DNA of 64,000 bases, taken from assembly GCA_003260075.1 (NCBI GenBank), contig QLIY01000209.1, positions 1-64,000 of the forward strand, in the 5' to 3' direction. Of this stretch, positions 34,901-47,192 are shown piece after piece. Every line of letters starts with the position of its first letter. Position 1 is the stretch's first letter. Source of the DNA: Phallusia mammillata (lineage: Eukaryota; Chordata; Ascidiacea; Phlebobranchia; Ascidiidae). The translations under genes and the position numbers were made by a program. The notes under the pieces are model-generated. The model was given only the letters and a program-made list of their open reading frames with translations. It made no database searches and was not told the origin of the DNA.

Positions 34901-37900
34901 AATAAAAAGTACCTGTTGAGCTGAACCTGATGTAAAAGGTATGTTACTGTAGTCAGTGTCAGCGTCATCATCTGATGAGAAATGCATGGGATTGTGCCCA
35001 CCCAGTTCTCGCGAGTTTTTGTCGTTTATTTCTGCTAGTGGTTCAGCAACAAATTTCTGCCACCTCCCCTGGTCTTCCTCGGGCATGCCTACAAAACAGC
35101 ATTAAATCTGAAATGTAATAAGGTCTCAATTGTGCCTAATGGTCATATTGTTCTACAAAGCATGTAGGAAAATTTCAGGGATCTTTTGCAAACTCATTAT
35201 AAGTCAACTTAAATCATCTTTTAGAAAATGTAAACCTTTTTTTCATAAATACATAGATAAATTTACTATGTGTCCCAAGATCAATTTATAACATTGGACC
35301 TTACAAACACAATGAGATATGTAGGACACTGGCGTAGAGTACGGGGTGCGGGGGTGTCCCTTTGTATAACGTCAAAATCGCATCTTTGTTCAAGTCCCCC
35401 CCCCCCACCGATAAAACACCCCATACATGCTAAACAGCAAAATATTAAAAAAGTGCATCCAATTAAACACCCAAAACCTACCACACAAGTCTATCGGTAA
35501 ATAGTCACATGATAGTTACTGCATTTAATGCCAAAAAAATAGACAATGTAATACACAGCAAGTTTAAAGGAGACTTTTACAATATTAAACAAACAAAAAA
35601 CCTCTGTTAAGTNCTATGATGTAGGATTATATGAAAGCAACAACAATACAGTTACAATAAAAAGAAAAAAACAATAAACATGGCATTTAACCAAAGAAAG
35701 AAGCAAACAGTGTTTTTTAAGCTGTTTTGGGGGACCGTTTCGGAAAATTTTCTCCAGCGGTTTCCCAAAATTTGGACTTGCAACTACAACTACAGTTTTT
35801 GGTATTTAAATGAAACACTTGCGGTCTCTTAAAACTACTTAGCGGTCACCCAAACCAAACCTTAAAAAAAACCTGGAAGCAAGCACAGTCAACGTTATTT
35901 TCCCTGAGGCCTGTTTATCAAATTTTACATATTATACCCACAGTGACTCATGAATAGATAGGTTTGATAAAAATAAGTCTACAAATAATAGATCTCTATC
36001 TGAGAGTTAATATTGTTGTCTTAACATTTTTTGGGCCATAGTGTTACATGAATCACTGTTTGCATCTGTTCAATAAACATACCTTCAATGAAATGTCGGA
36101 TTCTTTCAGCATTAGCACCCTTTTCCATGTTTTCCAAAATTTGGTTGGTTATTAGAGTCAGATGTCCCATGTTGCCCTTTCTGTGGCCACCAGCTTCTGT
36201 TTCATGGATCCTGTTGTCCTCCCATGCATCCAAAATCCTCTGGATTAACCTGCAGTCCTCGAATAACTAAAAAACAACCAAAAATCAAAAGTCTGAAAAT
36301 GGAAAATCTTTTTCAGTAACAAAGTCAGCAAACGCACATGCGTATTTCGTCTATCTGAGCATCTTCAGTTCCTATAAACCCACAGGATAAAACACTTTCA
36401 GTTCAAAAACCAATTGCATTTCACCCCTGTTTGCCTTGCACAGAAAAAGACACCAAAGCCTTAAATTGCAAGCATGTTTCAAGAAAAGACAAAATACATT
36501 TTAGTTTGAACACACCTGACTAATTTACACCTCGGGGGGGGGGCAATAAAAATTGCAAGCATGTTTCAAGATAAGACAAAATACATTTTAGTTTGAACAC
36601 ACCTGACTAATTTACACCTCTTCTTAGTCAAATTAGTCATAGTTGTTTTTTACTCACATGAGTAAGCAATGGAGCTAATTTTCGAGGGTTTTCAATATCT
36701 TCATCTTCTTTTCTTGATTCTGAGCCTTCATTGTTATGGTTACCAGATTCATTTTCACTCGAATATGCTGGAGCAGGACTTGCTGTCACAGTGACAACAT
36801 TGCTAAGGACTGTCTGAATACACTGAACTGCTTGGGTGTGAAGAAAGTTGTTGTATTCATAAAAGAAAAATAGGTCCTGCAACCAGAATGGCAACTGTTG
36901 AAACTTCCATCTTGACAGATTTAATAGATAAAAATCCAATGATTCTTACCAACAAAGCGTTGAAAATCTGAAGCTCAGAAAGTTGCACATTTATATTGTG
37001 TGTGTTAGTTATTAAAATGGCTGAAAGAAGTTTTCCAACATGAAGCCTGGTATTTCCTAGAGGAGGACTCAGTTCCCCAAATGAACATTGCATGGATTCC
37101 CTCTGCATGATATTGCAAACGTTTTAATCATTTAAAATTCAGCTACAGTTAGTTGATTAATGACAGTTTCGCTTTGTCAACTGCCAAAAATTAGTGATGC
37201 ACCGAAGTTTCCGTTGTCCCAAACACTTCAGCCGAATATACTGTTTTTCTATGTTTCGGTTTGGGCCCAAACTTTTTTGAAAATTCGCCCGAAACATAAC
37301 TTTTTGATTGCATGGAATTAATGCCTAAACTATCATTTTCACCAATACGAAACGCCATAAATTAACTAATTGTTGTATCTATGAAATATGAGCCACATTG
37401 TCTACAAAGTATTACAAGTTTAGTAAGCTTCCAAATGGTGAAAGTGTTTTTGATTTGTCATAATTCACTTCACTCGCATCAACGACACAAGGTTCAGTTG
37501 AAAACATCCATAGAAACAGGGATTTTAGGTTCGGCCTGGTTCGGCCAATTCGGTTACAACCCGAACCTTTTTAGGCAGGTTCGGTGCAACACTATCAAAA
37601 ATGAACAATGTACCAACCTTTGGTGGTTGTTCAAGAAGTTTGTGAAAGTCTGGCAGTCTGTCACTTAGTCCATGTAAAGTTTTAGAAACTCCACATGCCA
37701 GTCGCTCCACATCCAACTGGGTAAGTTCTGGGGCCATTTCAGGAAAACTAAAACATGTAAAAAGTACACATATAAGTGACCGGACAACATAGATGTGAAC
37801 ACAGTTTATGAATACACTTACCCAAATGGTGCAGGCCTTCTGATTTCTAAAAGAGCCAATAACACACTTATTCCATTGACAATTACAGATTCACAAACAC

Positions 37901-40256
37901 CATTGTCGAACATATGTTTGAGCAGTAACTGTACAGTTTCTTTCCTACAGAAAAAACAACATGATGAACAATTGAAACTGCCACCAGAGGACACAACCTA
38001 CTTTTCCAATGTGTTAAGCAGAGGATCATCTTGTGCTGATTCCTGCATGGTGTACATATGTTCCCTGCTCAGCCGAATGATGTCACACAGAGATTGGGCA
38101 CTGTTACAATGAAAGTTTTCATCCACTGATGGGTCGATCAGTGCAATTAGCCTTTCCACAAGCTGATTTTCATTGAGCCACTAGAAAAACAAGGAGCAAG
38201 GCCAAACATTAGCTTGATGTTTAGCTGTGTTGGGACAACAATGCTACAAAACAAACCGACAACACTTGGGCTCTAAGATCAACTGCTTCAACACAAGTGA
38301 CCAAGCGTAAAAGCAAATCCATTATTGCAGATGTTCCCAAGTGTTTCAGCACACTTCCAAGAAAATCACTCTTGGTTTTAATAAACTCCAAGGTCTGCAA
38401 ATAAAATTGAAGTTTTTTTTTACAAAGTGTCACATCAAACAATGTACTTATGTTTAACTGTTTGAAAAAGAATAATCTCTCTGACACTTAAACAGCAACA
38501 TACACATACCGGTTCAGGTTTCCTTGAAAGCAGTATGCCAACAACTTTTGAAAAGAAGCTGGCCAACAGTGGGTTCAAAGGTGGTTCAGTCTCCAAAAAT
38601 GAAAACAGCTTTTGCCTCAGAGACTGCAAATGCAAACATTGCATTTCATTGTGCAATTAATAGAAAACTTCCACATTACAAAAATGACAAAATTTGTGAG
38701 GCAAGAAGATGAAACAGTAAATCTTATCTGTTTGAATTTACTTAGCAAACAAACAATTTTAAATAAAATTTAAAATTATGAAAGAAAACTTAAATTATCA
38801 TATATATATATCTAATAAAATGTAACACTAATTTCAGTCAGACCATTGTTACTGCAATACAACAATTTCATTGAAAAATATCAGCATATTATAAATAGAA
38901 GGTTAAAATAGCCGCAAACAATGATAACCATGATGCCCCCTCACCTCAGTATCTCCCAACATTTCATTCATTTGTGGGACATCAGAGGTCAATAGTTCAC
39001 AGGCAATATTGGGATATTTATACTTCACACCATCATCCAGCTCAGAGGACGGCTCCGTTATAATTAGCATAACCAGTTCTTCCATCACATCCGATTTGCT
39101 TAAGCTGAAAAGTTTATGAACAATTTTTTTTAACTTTTAAAAGACGGCCTTTCAAAACTATGATCTATTTTCTTTATTACATCAAATTTGATCTTAGATA
39201 GAAAATGAATATCTTCATGTTTTAAAATATTTGAGTTTTAATTTATTGAAACTTTGGCGGAATTAAATTTTTCATGTGTTAGGCATGTGCCGGATTGGAA
39301 AGTTTTATTTTTGCGTGGAGGATATTTTTTTCGTCAAAATAATAGCGCGGATTTTTGCGCGAAATTACAAATTTCTGTGCGGATTGATAGACTTTTGATT
39401 GACAGGTGGATTTAACGACTAACGCACTTTGCATGTAACGCCTGCAAGACTATCCAACCGACAGAAATAACAACTAAATAAAGTAATAAACACGACGAAT
39501 CTTCAGTTTTGCTCTATTGCGCACGCATCTGTTCTGCTAGATTCTACAGTGTTTTATTTTCATAACGATTCAAACATTTTGCTGATTTGTTTCATGGAGA
39601 TAGTTTATGATTGCCAAACTGCTCTTCAACGTTTTTAATCATTTGTAATACAGATAACATTATTTTATGTAACTTGCCCAGACGACAGTCACTTTAATAG
39701 TCAAACTACGTCCTAAAAATACAGATAAATGTACTTTTAACGACTACGTTAGCGAAATAGAAATGTTATTTCAAGCATGACGATCGGTAAGTTTCGATGT
39801 GCTTGACTGATTTACGTGGAATGTTCGCGAAATAAGGCTTGTGACGACATAGAACTTCATTGTGCAACGAAAATATAAAATTTTAAAGAAGGTTTATTAT
39901 AGTTACCTACGAAAGCTGTGCTAAGTTGTGCGGACAACATTTTTTTGCGCGGATTACATGTAAAAAGCTTAAATTTGCGCGGATTACAAGGGAAAATCCA
40001 AAATATTGCAGGCCATTCTTTCCAATCTGGGGCATGTGTACTTTAATAAAGTTTTGGGCTAGCACATAAAGTTTATTGTAATTCATCTGCTTAAAATATG
40101 TGTAAAAAAAACAAAATCATACAATTCCACAAGTTTTGTATTTTGTCCCTTGCATTCTTGAAGAATATCATCATCATCCATTAGTTCACGAAGTGTGATA
40201 TCCTCCTTTTCCAGGAGTGTATCCATGTTTGAGGTTGTTGCAAATGTCCAAAACAT
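28923..40256 (-). CDS. PPP6R: Protein phosphatase 6 regulatory subunit (SAPS domain)
   Basis: 22 exons join to about 1051 residues: 40256-40123, 39104-38945, 38623-38510, 38394-38257, 38180-38002, 37944-37822, 37747-37618, 37102-36950, 36876-36658, 36266-36083, 35088-34913, 33775-33678, 33115-33064, 32992-32884, 32542-32458, 31354-31218, 31055-30925, 30848-30778, 30496-30432, 30107-30053, 29735-29442, 29271-28923. SAPS proteins bind the PP6 catalytic subunit and set its targets in cell cycle, DNA repair and NF-kB signalling. The protein starts [19 protein letters not shown], the family's N terminus. Strong signatures follow: [58 protein letters not shown], and the pair [16 protein letters not shown]. 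The C-terminal third is acidic and Ser/Thr-rich and ends in NGPV, as in vertebrate homologues. Only one such gene is seen, where vertebrates have three. The acceptor of exon 32542 is a weak AAG and could lie 3 bases inward. Confidence 0.95.
29798..29991. repeat. 92-bp allelic-type duplication with C10 spacer
   Basis: 29798-29889 and 29900-29991 are equal-length copies with C/T and G/T differences, joined by ten C beyond shared end bases. It lies in a PPP6R intron and does not touch an exon. Confidence 0.88.
31605..32334. mobile_element. Non-autonomous hAT-like element, 730 bp
   Basis: The ends CAGTGGTTCTCAACCT and AGGTTGAGAACCACTG are perfectly inverted. They are flanked by the 8-bp repeat GTTTAGCC (31597-31604 and 32335-32342). 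Its left part (GTACCACCT, GGGAGACCAAGAGA) resembles the fragment near 57769, so they belong to one family. It lies in a PPP6R intron. Confidence 0.93.
34506..35613. repeat. 207-bp segment recopied between C10 and a single N
   Basis: 34506-34712 is repeated at 35406-35612 with only scattered differences. The second copy is bounded on the left by ten C (35396-35405) and on the right by the undetermined base 35613. PPP6R exon 34913-35088 lies between the copies and is itself unaffected. This is the same stray-fragment structure as at 184-247. Confidence 0.88.
36463..36619. repeat. Allelic-type duplication with G10 spacer
   Basis: 36463-36533 is repeated at 36549-36619 with an A/T difference, separated by ten G (36534-36543) and a few extra bases. 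The spacer is the complement of the usual C10, as if one contig had been joined in reverse orientation. Confidence 0.85.
37192..37594. mobile_element. hAT-like element of a second type, 403 bp
   Basis: The ends TAGTGATGCACCGAA and TTCGGTGCAACACTA are inverted. The flanks CCAAAAAT (37184-37191) and TCAAAAAT (37595-37602) match at seven of eight positions. Its interior is rich in TTCGG and GGGCCC-like motifs. End sequence and target site differ from the CAGTGGTT group. It lies in a PPP6R intron, 24 bp from the donor of exon 37618-37747. Confidence 0.8.
39282..40033. mobile_element. Inverted-repeat element, about 752 bp, possibly hAT-like
   Basis: The left end contains GGATTGGAAAG and the right end CTTTCCAATC, within longer imperfect inverted ends that include GCATGTGCC and GGGGCATGT. 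The flanks ATGTGTTA and ATGTGTAC match at six of eight bases. GCGCGGATT motifs recur inside (around 39345, 39950 and 39978). It fills most of the first PPP6R intron. Confidence 0.6.
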
Positions 40257-42110
40257 GATTGTTTGTTGTAGTTTCCAAGTGCATAAAATATTCAGTGGTT
40301 GTATTTATATATCATACATGTATAGAACACATCCTAAATGTCAAGAATAAGAAAGAAGTATACATAAGTCAAGGAGACAATATAGGCTGTAAAACATTGT
40401 TTTTCAAATACGATTAACCAGGCAAGTCAAAAACACTAATTACTAACATTTATCCATTTTTAATACATACATGCACCTTGAAGTAACAGCACTGGTATAT
40501 AGCAGTATAGTAGTAGCATGGCTATCTTTTAAATAATTTTAGGTTCCTGCTGTCTATTAATGTGTTTAATGCACAGAGATAACACAAGAAAACGCGTGTT
40601 TAAATGAAAAATAAAGCTGCCCTAATGCTGTGTCACCACATAAGGGGTAACTAGAAACAAAACTGCTATGCTAATTTTAAATTAAACTATAGACAAAGTT
40701 ATAGACATATATTTCAAACAACTTGTTCACAACCAAAATGTTGTGGTAAATGTATCTTTACAACTACCTCTTTCGCAGGTCACCGTGCAACTTAATATCT
40801 TGGCAGTAAACAAATATTAAAGTTAAACATCTACCGAAAGCCGTTGCAATTCACCAATTCGTCCCTAACGCGCTTTCATTCACAAATGGCGTAATCAATA
40901 GGAAGTGAGGTCAGGTTTCCCACAATTCCATTCAAAATTTAACGCTGGACTGCGCCGAGACTACTACGCTTATTACAAAATTGTACTTTTTTGATATATT
41001 TGAAATTATAAACTACAAAACGATTAAACAAAAAATTTGAAATTTTCAAATTTTGTAATTGAAGATACCAAAATTAAGGAATAACATATGTTTGCTTTGT
41101 TTCAAAGTGCATTTTTTTACATCGTTATACGTCATTTCCAGTTTGGTGACATACGAGGGAACCGTTGAAGAAAATAGTTTTGTGTAGATATGTTATGTTA
41201 TAAAAATCGAAATTTGGAACCCATTAAAGGGAAACGTTCATTTTTTAGGAATAAAAAATTCTAAGCAAGATTTGTACACACGTATAAAGCAAACATGCCG
41301 TTTGAGAAGTTTTCATTGATTTAATTATGTTGTTTATGAAAACCTCTTTGCTGTTTGTTTTGTTGTCTGTTTAAATGTTTGTTTGACTGGGTTAGGCTCG
41401 GAAAATAACTGTCTTTTAGGTAATAACTAAGATGGGTACTTTTACGTGTTGCAAATCTCTAATTCTCCACACTGATCGGTCTATCTAGCCCAGTGGTTCT
41501 TAACCGGGGTTCGATCGAACCCCAGGGGTTCGCCAACGCTGAATTAGGGGTTCGACGAAGGTCTTATGGAGTATAATTACTCGTTTCAGTCGATCTTTAG
41601 GGTTCTACAAGTTGCTGGTACTATTATGTCAGAATTTAACAAAATGACAAACATAACAAATGTTCGTCCAAAGGCTGAAGAATATCGTAGGGGTTCGACC
41701 GGGATAAAAAGGTTAAGCCTTTAGGTCTATAAATTATCGTTCTATAAAGTTATTGTGCAGGATGTGTGAGGACAGTGAGGTAAGTGTCTCTGTGTCTCTA
41801 AAAGCTAAAGCACAAACTACGCGAGACAGAACCAAAGCAAAATTTTGTTGCCGCTTGCTTAGTTTTTCTCTACATAAAGCAGTCGTATTTTACTACAGAA
41901 ACCAAACTTAATTTTTACAGGCCAAACTAACGCTTTCGAACGCATTATTTATTTGCAATACTCCATGTTTACATATATATTGCATAGCACACAAATCCCA
42001 AATAATGGATCAGATAATTTGAATTATTTTATTCCGTTTATTACGATTGGCTACAAAAAGACAATGTCGTGTGCAGTTATAATGACGAGTAAATTTCTTT
42101 GCAAAAGTCG
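40257..42110. promoter_or_regulatory. Upstream region of PPP6R and 3' region of the receptor phosphatase
   Basis: Both flanking genes are on the minus strand, so this stretch holds the PPP6R promoter side (near 40260-40950) and the 3' untranslated region of the phosphatase (near 42110). A hAT-like element lies at about 41491-41724. Short plus-strand ORFs at 41953-42186 overlap the last phosphatase exon and are spurious. Confidence 0.4.
41491..41724. mobile_element. Short hAT-like element with a degraded right end
   Basis: The left end CAGTGGTTCTTAACCGGGG is typical of the group. The right side contains GGGATAAAAAGGTTAAG, its inverted partner, but the last bases have changed and no clean target duplication is visible. 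Several GGGGTTCG motifs lie inside. The right limit is approximate. Confidence 0.6.
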
Positions 42111-45100
42111 TCATATATTTTGCAATGTGATGCGGCCATTTTGTTTGTTCTTTAACCTTTCCGTGTATGCACTGACAATTTCGTAGACCAGTTTGTAGTC
42201 TTCCTGCAACAATGCGAACCGAATTCAGCAAAATTACCACGAAATTAATGTGTCAATAAATAGGTTTCCAGTGTCACCAGTGTTTCGACGATGTGTGGTC
42301 TGGCGTCTCTCATATCTTTTACAGTTCGAAAAATATCGACGTTGTCTCCACAACGCAGTCGGTGCGTAAGTTGTAATATAACGCACATGGTTCCGCTACG
42401 CCGTGTTCCATCACTGAAATTAGTTGTGGATACGACTTTAAAATTACGTTAAAGCAAAGAATTAAATACTTTGTACGTGATTTTACCCTCTTTATCAAAT
42501 CTTAAACTTTTTCAGTGTTTATTTTTATTACTTCACTGTGAAACCGCACAAAACTCATCATGATAATATTTGTTTATGGCCGAGACTGACTCCCTAAGTT
42601 GCCAAAAAAATATCACCTGCAATGAACAAGCACCTCTGAATCCCGTTCGGTCGCACATCGGTCGTGAATTTTATCAAGAAAATTAAAAAGCTTGTCGAAA
42701 CTTTTCGGATATGAATCTTCTAACCACGAAGAAAAATGCATTTGAATGACATCAGCCTAAAAACATTAAGCAAGTGAAAAAAGCTAATTTTTGTTTAACT
42801 TTGAATCTTTCGTAAGACCTTATTAGACTTGTAAGAAACTGTGAGCAGTCTTTCATCGAAATCCACTAGGTGCGATTCATCGACCAATTGTACCCTGACG
42901 TTTCCATAGTCACGTGTGTCTTTGCCAGGCCAATATTGCGTGCATTTACCCTGGACAACAAAGTTAACATCCTAATAGTAATTCACATGCTATTTTCTCC
43001 AGTTAACTTCTATGGTACAATGGCCACCATTGTGCTTTCATGTACAAAATCTGTCTTATACCTTTCCGTTTTCAAGTACTCTTGTCATCATTAAGATTGT
43101 TGTAACGTCGTTATCCAACACAAGTCGCCAAAAAAGGTCTTCGGATTCCGGTAGCGGTCCTTGGGCTGCGATTATCATGCGGGAGCCAATTTTCTACATG
43201 TAAATAATAATAAACAAGCTCTCACAAAACACAACAATAACAACTTACCCCAACGTATGAAGCGTTGTAATATGGGTTGGGAGTTCCATATCCACCTGGG
43301 TTAATTTGAGCCACAAACCGGTCATCTAAACATTATTTAAATTAAAACATACATTTTTTTGAACGTTATTTGGTACCTTAAATGCCAACGATATACTTCC
43401 CGTAGTCATAAACTTACATGGTAAATACTTGCGATTTCTGTTTGATCCAATGTGATTGTTGCCAAGGATCTGATTGCGGTCTGGTGGCTCAATTCTATCG
43501 AGTCTACTGAATTCTTCGTCATAACCTGTACCTAGCTTGTCAGGGGTCCGCCTACAAAACGTCACTGTGTGGTTGGTTAATTTGTATCATCGCCGGACGT
43601 GTAATTTTAACGTAGACATATGTTTTTGATGTTACCATTTCCAAATAATCCAAACCATTTTTTTTGTCAAACAAATGTTGAATAATTTCGGACAAATCAA
43701 CCGAATAATTTGTGACGTCACGCGAACCCGGATGTTATGTTTTGACACAACAACATGTGTTTGGCTGCCATGCAAACAGTTATTATGCCATTACAAGCCT
43801 CCATTGTAATTATTGATCACGATAAAGCTTAAAAACCTTGTTAAGAGACTTAAATACAAACATCTCTATCACTAATAGCATCCAGAAATGGTTCAGACGT
43901 TTTTTGGGTGTTCCAGAACGTCATGTTACGTGCGTGAAAGATTTGGTTTCGGTCTAATTGAACCTATAATTATTCGGTCGACACCATATCTTTGTCAAAA
44001 TCGTTGATTCAGTAGGCTAAGAAAGATTGACAATTTGCCATAATTAAGTCAGAAATGGAAGCAGTTTCGGTTGGATCTTACATTCGTATCTGTTCCAAAC
44101 AAAGTTATGCAGACATAGGACTGAGAACAAATATATTGTTATGATTAACCGCCCGCATTGTTACGCATATAATAAGTGTGGGCAGCTACAGTTTCCGTTG
44201 TTGTACCTTGCCAAAGCTCTTATCAGTTCGGGAAGGCGCAAAGGATCTATTGTCGTGTCCCCAAATAAATGCGTTTCCACCAAGAGCTTAAAGAGGAAAG
44301 CATAAAGTGTCTGCAACACAAAGTTCATTTTTTTATCTACCCTGAATTTACGCTCAAAAACAAAATTGACATACCACATTTTGTATCATACCGTACCGCT
44401 GCCTTCTTAGATTAACGACGGTCATGAAAACGTTTACGCGTCGTTTGTCATTCAGTTCGTCAAGAAGGTAATCGTAAGCCACGAACAAACCACTGCGGCC
44501 GATTCCTCCACTGCACAAAAATAAAGAAAGTCGCTCCCAACTATTTCAAAGCCTTATTGACACAACTTCTAAAATGGCGTTTGAAATATTTTCGTGGGAC
44601 ACCTTAGTGGTATACACGAAGCTATATATATGTAGCATATACTTCGACTCTAAGGATGATTAATACAGATTAGTTTAAAAGTGTTCATGAAGCATATTCA
44701 GTACTTATGCTTTAATCCACACACATATATTCACAGCTGTAGGTAAAAGTTACCTGCAGTGAACTACCAAAGGAAAATCGTCTACATGTGTCAGCGAACT
44801 GTAAGCCACCTTAACAGCTTTAAAAAACTCAAAAAATGGCCCGGTCGTCAGCGGAAGTTTGTCATCTTTCGGCCATGCAGTATATTGATATTGCAGAACT
44901 TTTATCTACAGAAAATTACATTGGCACAATTTTACGCAATATTAGTTTGTACTTAGTTTGTCGTATTTCATTTACTTCCTTGTCTTCTCTTGTTTTAGAA
45001 ACCAAAAACGTCCGCTTAACAAAATTCTCTCTTGTCACCTCGTCAATAAACTTCACCATCATCACACCGTAAATATACGACTGATCTTTGGGTGGCCAGT

Positions 45101-47192
45101 ATTGTCCACTTTTTATCTACATTACATACCAAGCTTTCGTTAATTTGATTATTTGTATAAAGTCACCAGGCCTGCTTTCCCAGACCTGGTTTCCTTCTTT
45201 TTCTTTTACGAGCATAACAATGATGCGTGAATCTTGCTCCCAAACCATTCTCCAGAAATCAGCGATCGTCGAGTCGATCGGTGCTTGTGTGCAAATAAAC
45301 TTTCTGTCCATATGGTAACCCTAAAGTTTGAAGAAGGTTGTTTTTAATTCACATCAGTTGATTTGTATAGTTTTAAACTTACATCGATAAATGATGCGTT
45401 TATGTAATCAGATGTCCTGTCTTTGCCTTGAACCTGTAGTTTTACGCGCGTGTAGTCATCTACATAAAAGAAGCAGATTGAATACCATTTCCAAAAGGTT
45501 TACCAAGTGAATACTTACATGGCAAAATGTTTGCGTAACGATTTTTGGAATTGTTTGAGTACAATTGTCCACATTCTTTCGGAAACTCGGAGCAATGTGC
45601 AATGTACGGCAATCTCTAACAACACAAACATGTTTTGTGTATTTAAATATGATGACAAGCTTGCCCACACTTGTTACATTCATGGCATGTTATTCTGGAC
45701 CTCACATTTGTATGTGGGAGTAAACAATGGGCAGATTGTTATGGATATATTGCACAGCTCAGCGGTTCCCAAAGAGACTCCACCTTGGGAATTAGGCCTC
45801 TGGCTAATTTCCAAACAGATATACTTTCGTTCTATCAGGATACACATTCCGTTTGGTCACCACCAGCAAGTGCCCGAGAAAATAGCGAAAGGGCAGTTTT
45901 GAAAAAAAATAAAATAAAATGGGGGAATACTTGTATACCATCAACTCGTAGCTATATCTACTGTATATAGTCAATACCTCAAACTCAGACGTAAACCCCT
46001 TGTCGTTATCTTTGTGACTTTTGCTGTAATAATCTTCCAAGTGCCAAGCTTGGATGTCTGTATCTTTAGGCAAATCATCCGGTGACATGTCACAAAATGT
46101 TCCGTTGTCAAGCGCAGCGCAATCATCTACGAAAACCGTAAACCTTGTTTGGTCGAATTTCCCCAAAAGTGCTTCATGAGAATTCATACCTGAACTTGTT
46201 CGGCGAAACTGATTGTGCATTCGGACGGCATATGTCACAGAAAACTTGTCCTTCTTACACCTGTCACAAACAAAACACATTTTAAGCACAACGAATCTTG
46301 TAAAAAAATGTTTACAACAAAAGTTTTACCTGCACTTTTTACAGTAGAAATATAGGATAGCAGCAAAAAGTAAGATTGCTCCTAAACCAGCACCAAGAAT
46401 CTTAAGCCAGTGCTCCGATAAAATATCTTTAAATCCTTTGGTTTGTTGATTTGCAACTAAAATATGTATAATTTAAACACGAAATCGATTTGTTAATACG
46501 AGATCGACTTGTGTATAAAGTATTTGTTTTGTTGCACCAAACTGCTTTCAGTTTTAGCTTTAATCAGACTTTAGAATGCGCATGAATACAGCATTTATAT
46601 ACCTGTCGGTGTTGGAATCAATGTAAACGTAACTCCATCGGCACTGTGAACACTGTTGTTTGCTGAACATTTTACTGTAAGGTTATGGCTCAGTGACAGC
46701 GTTTGTTTCAAAAACAAAGAGCTTTGTTGCACTGATGAATTAATAACGATCGTCGAAGTTCTGACCAAATCGCTCGTCAATTCAAAACCAGAATGGTCAC
46801 TTTGCCACTGGATATCAGGTAAAGGAGTTGCTTGAAAAATGCACTCGATACTAGCGTTGATGTGTGCAGAAATTATCTTCGAGTGTGGAAAATATCCCAA
46901 AAGCTCGATCACTTCTAATGAACACAACAAAACAAACAAGATTTTGTTGAAATAATAATATATAAAATGTAACCTAATTGAACGTTTCCAAGCAAAAAAA
47001 ATCACTCTATGTAAAATGTTTAGGAGATAAGGTTTGCCTCAATTGGCAAACTTGCTAAAAAAACCATAACCTTACAAACAACAACTATATCAAAAAACAG
47101 TCATAACAACGAAATCCCAAAATTGCTTTACCTTCAGAAACAATAGGTGTTGAAACAACAACCACGAATGTTATTGTTGACAAGAAACCCAT
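42111..47192 (-). CDS. Receptor protein tyrosine phosphatase, Ig-like, tandem domains (CD45-like?)
   Basis: 18 exons give 822 residues: 47192-47132, 46914-46603, 46456-46330, 46260-45978, 45615-45519, 45459-45383, 45320-45186, 45116-44976, 44905-44754, 44510-44375, 44310-44207, 43551-43418, 43325-43249, 43193-43062, 42950-42819, 42756-42617, 42413-42278, 42203-42111. It should remove phosphate from tyrosine at the plasma membrane. A signal peptide (MGFLSTITFVVVV) is followed by one Ig-like domain (IECIF, IQWQS, VKCSA) and a helix at about 145-164. Domain 1 has KNRYANILPYD, DFWRMVWEQ and the loop HC461SGGIGR467SG. The WPD loop reads W422-P-K-D-D, so Lys stands where the catalytic Asp is expected. 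Domain 2 has AAQGPLPESEDLFW, QYWPG, a WLED loop and HC746SDGTRR752SG, and lacks the usual Q-loop glutamine. The DARPHIVET...DYKLVYEIV end and MIIAAQGPL recall CD45, but the assignment to that subtype is tentative. Confidence 0.9.

Noticed and set aside
45167-45185. Longer version of phosphatase exon 45320-45186 using the GTGACT donor
   Set aside because: It leaves phase 1 and does not join in frame to the KSGQYWPP exon. The CAG/GTCTGG donor does.
45507-45970. Two plus-strand ORFs of 99-131 residues
   Set aside because: They overlap phosphatase exons on the other strand and have no domain pattern.
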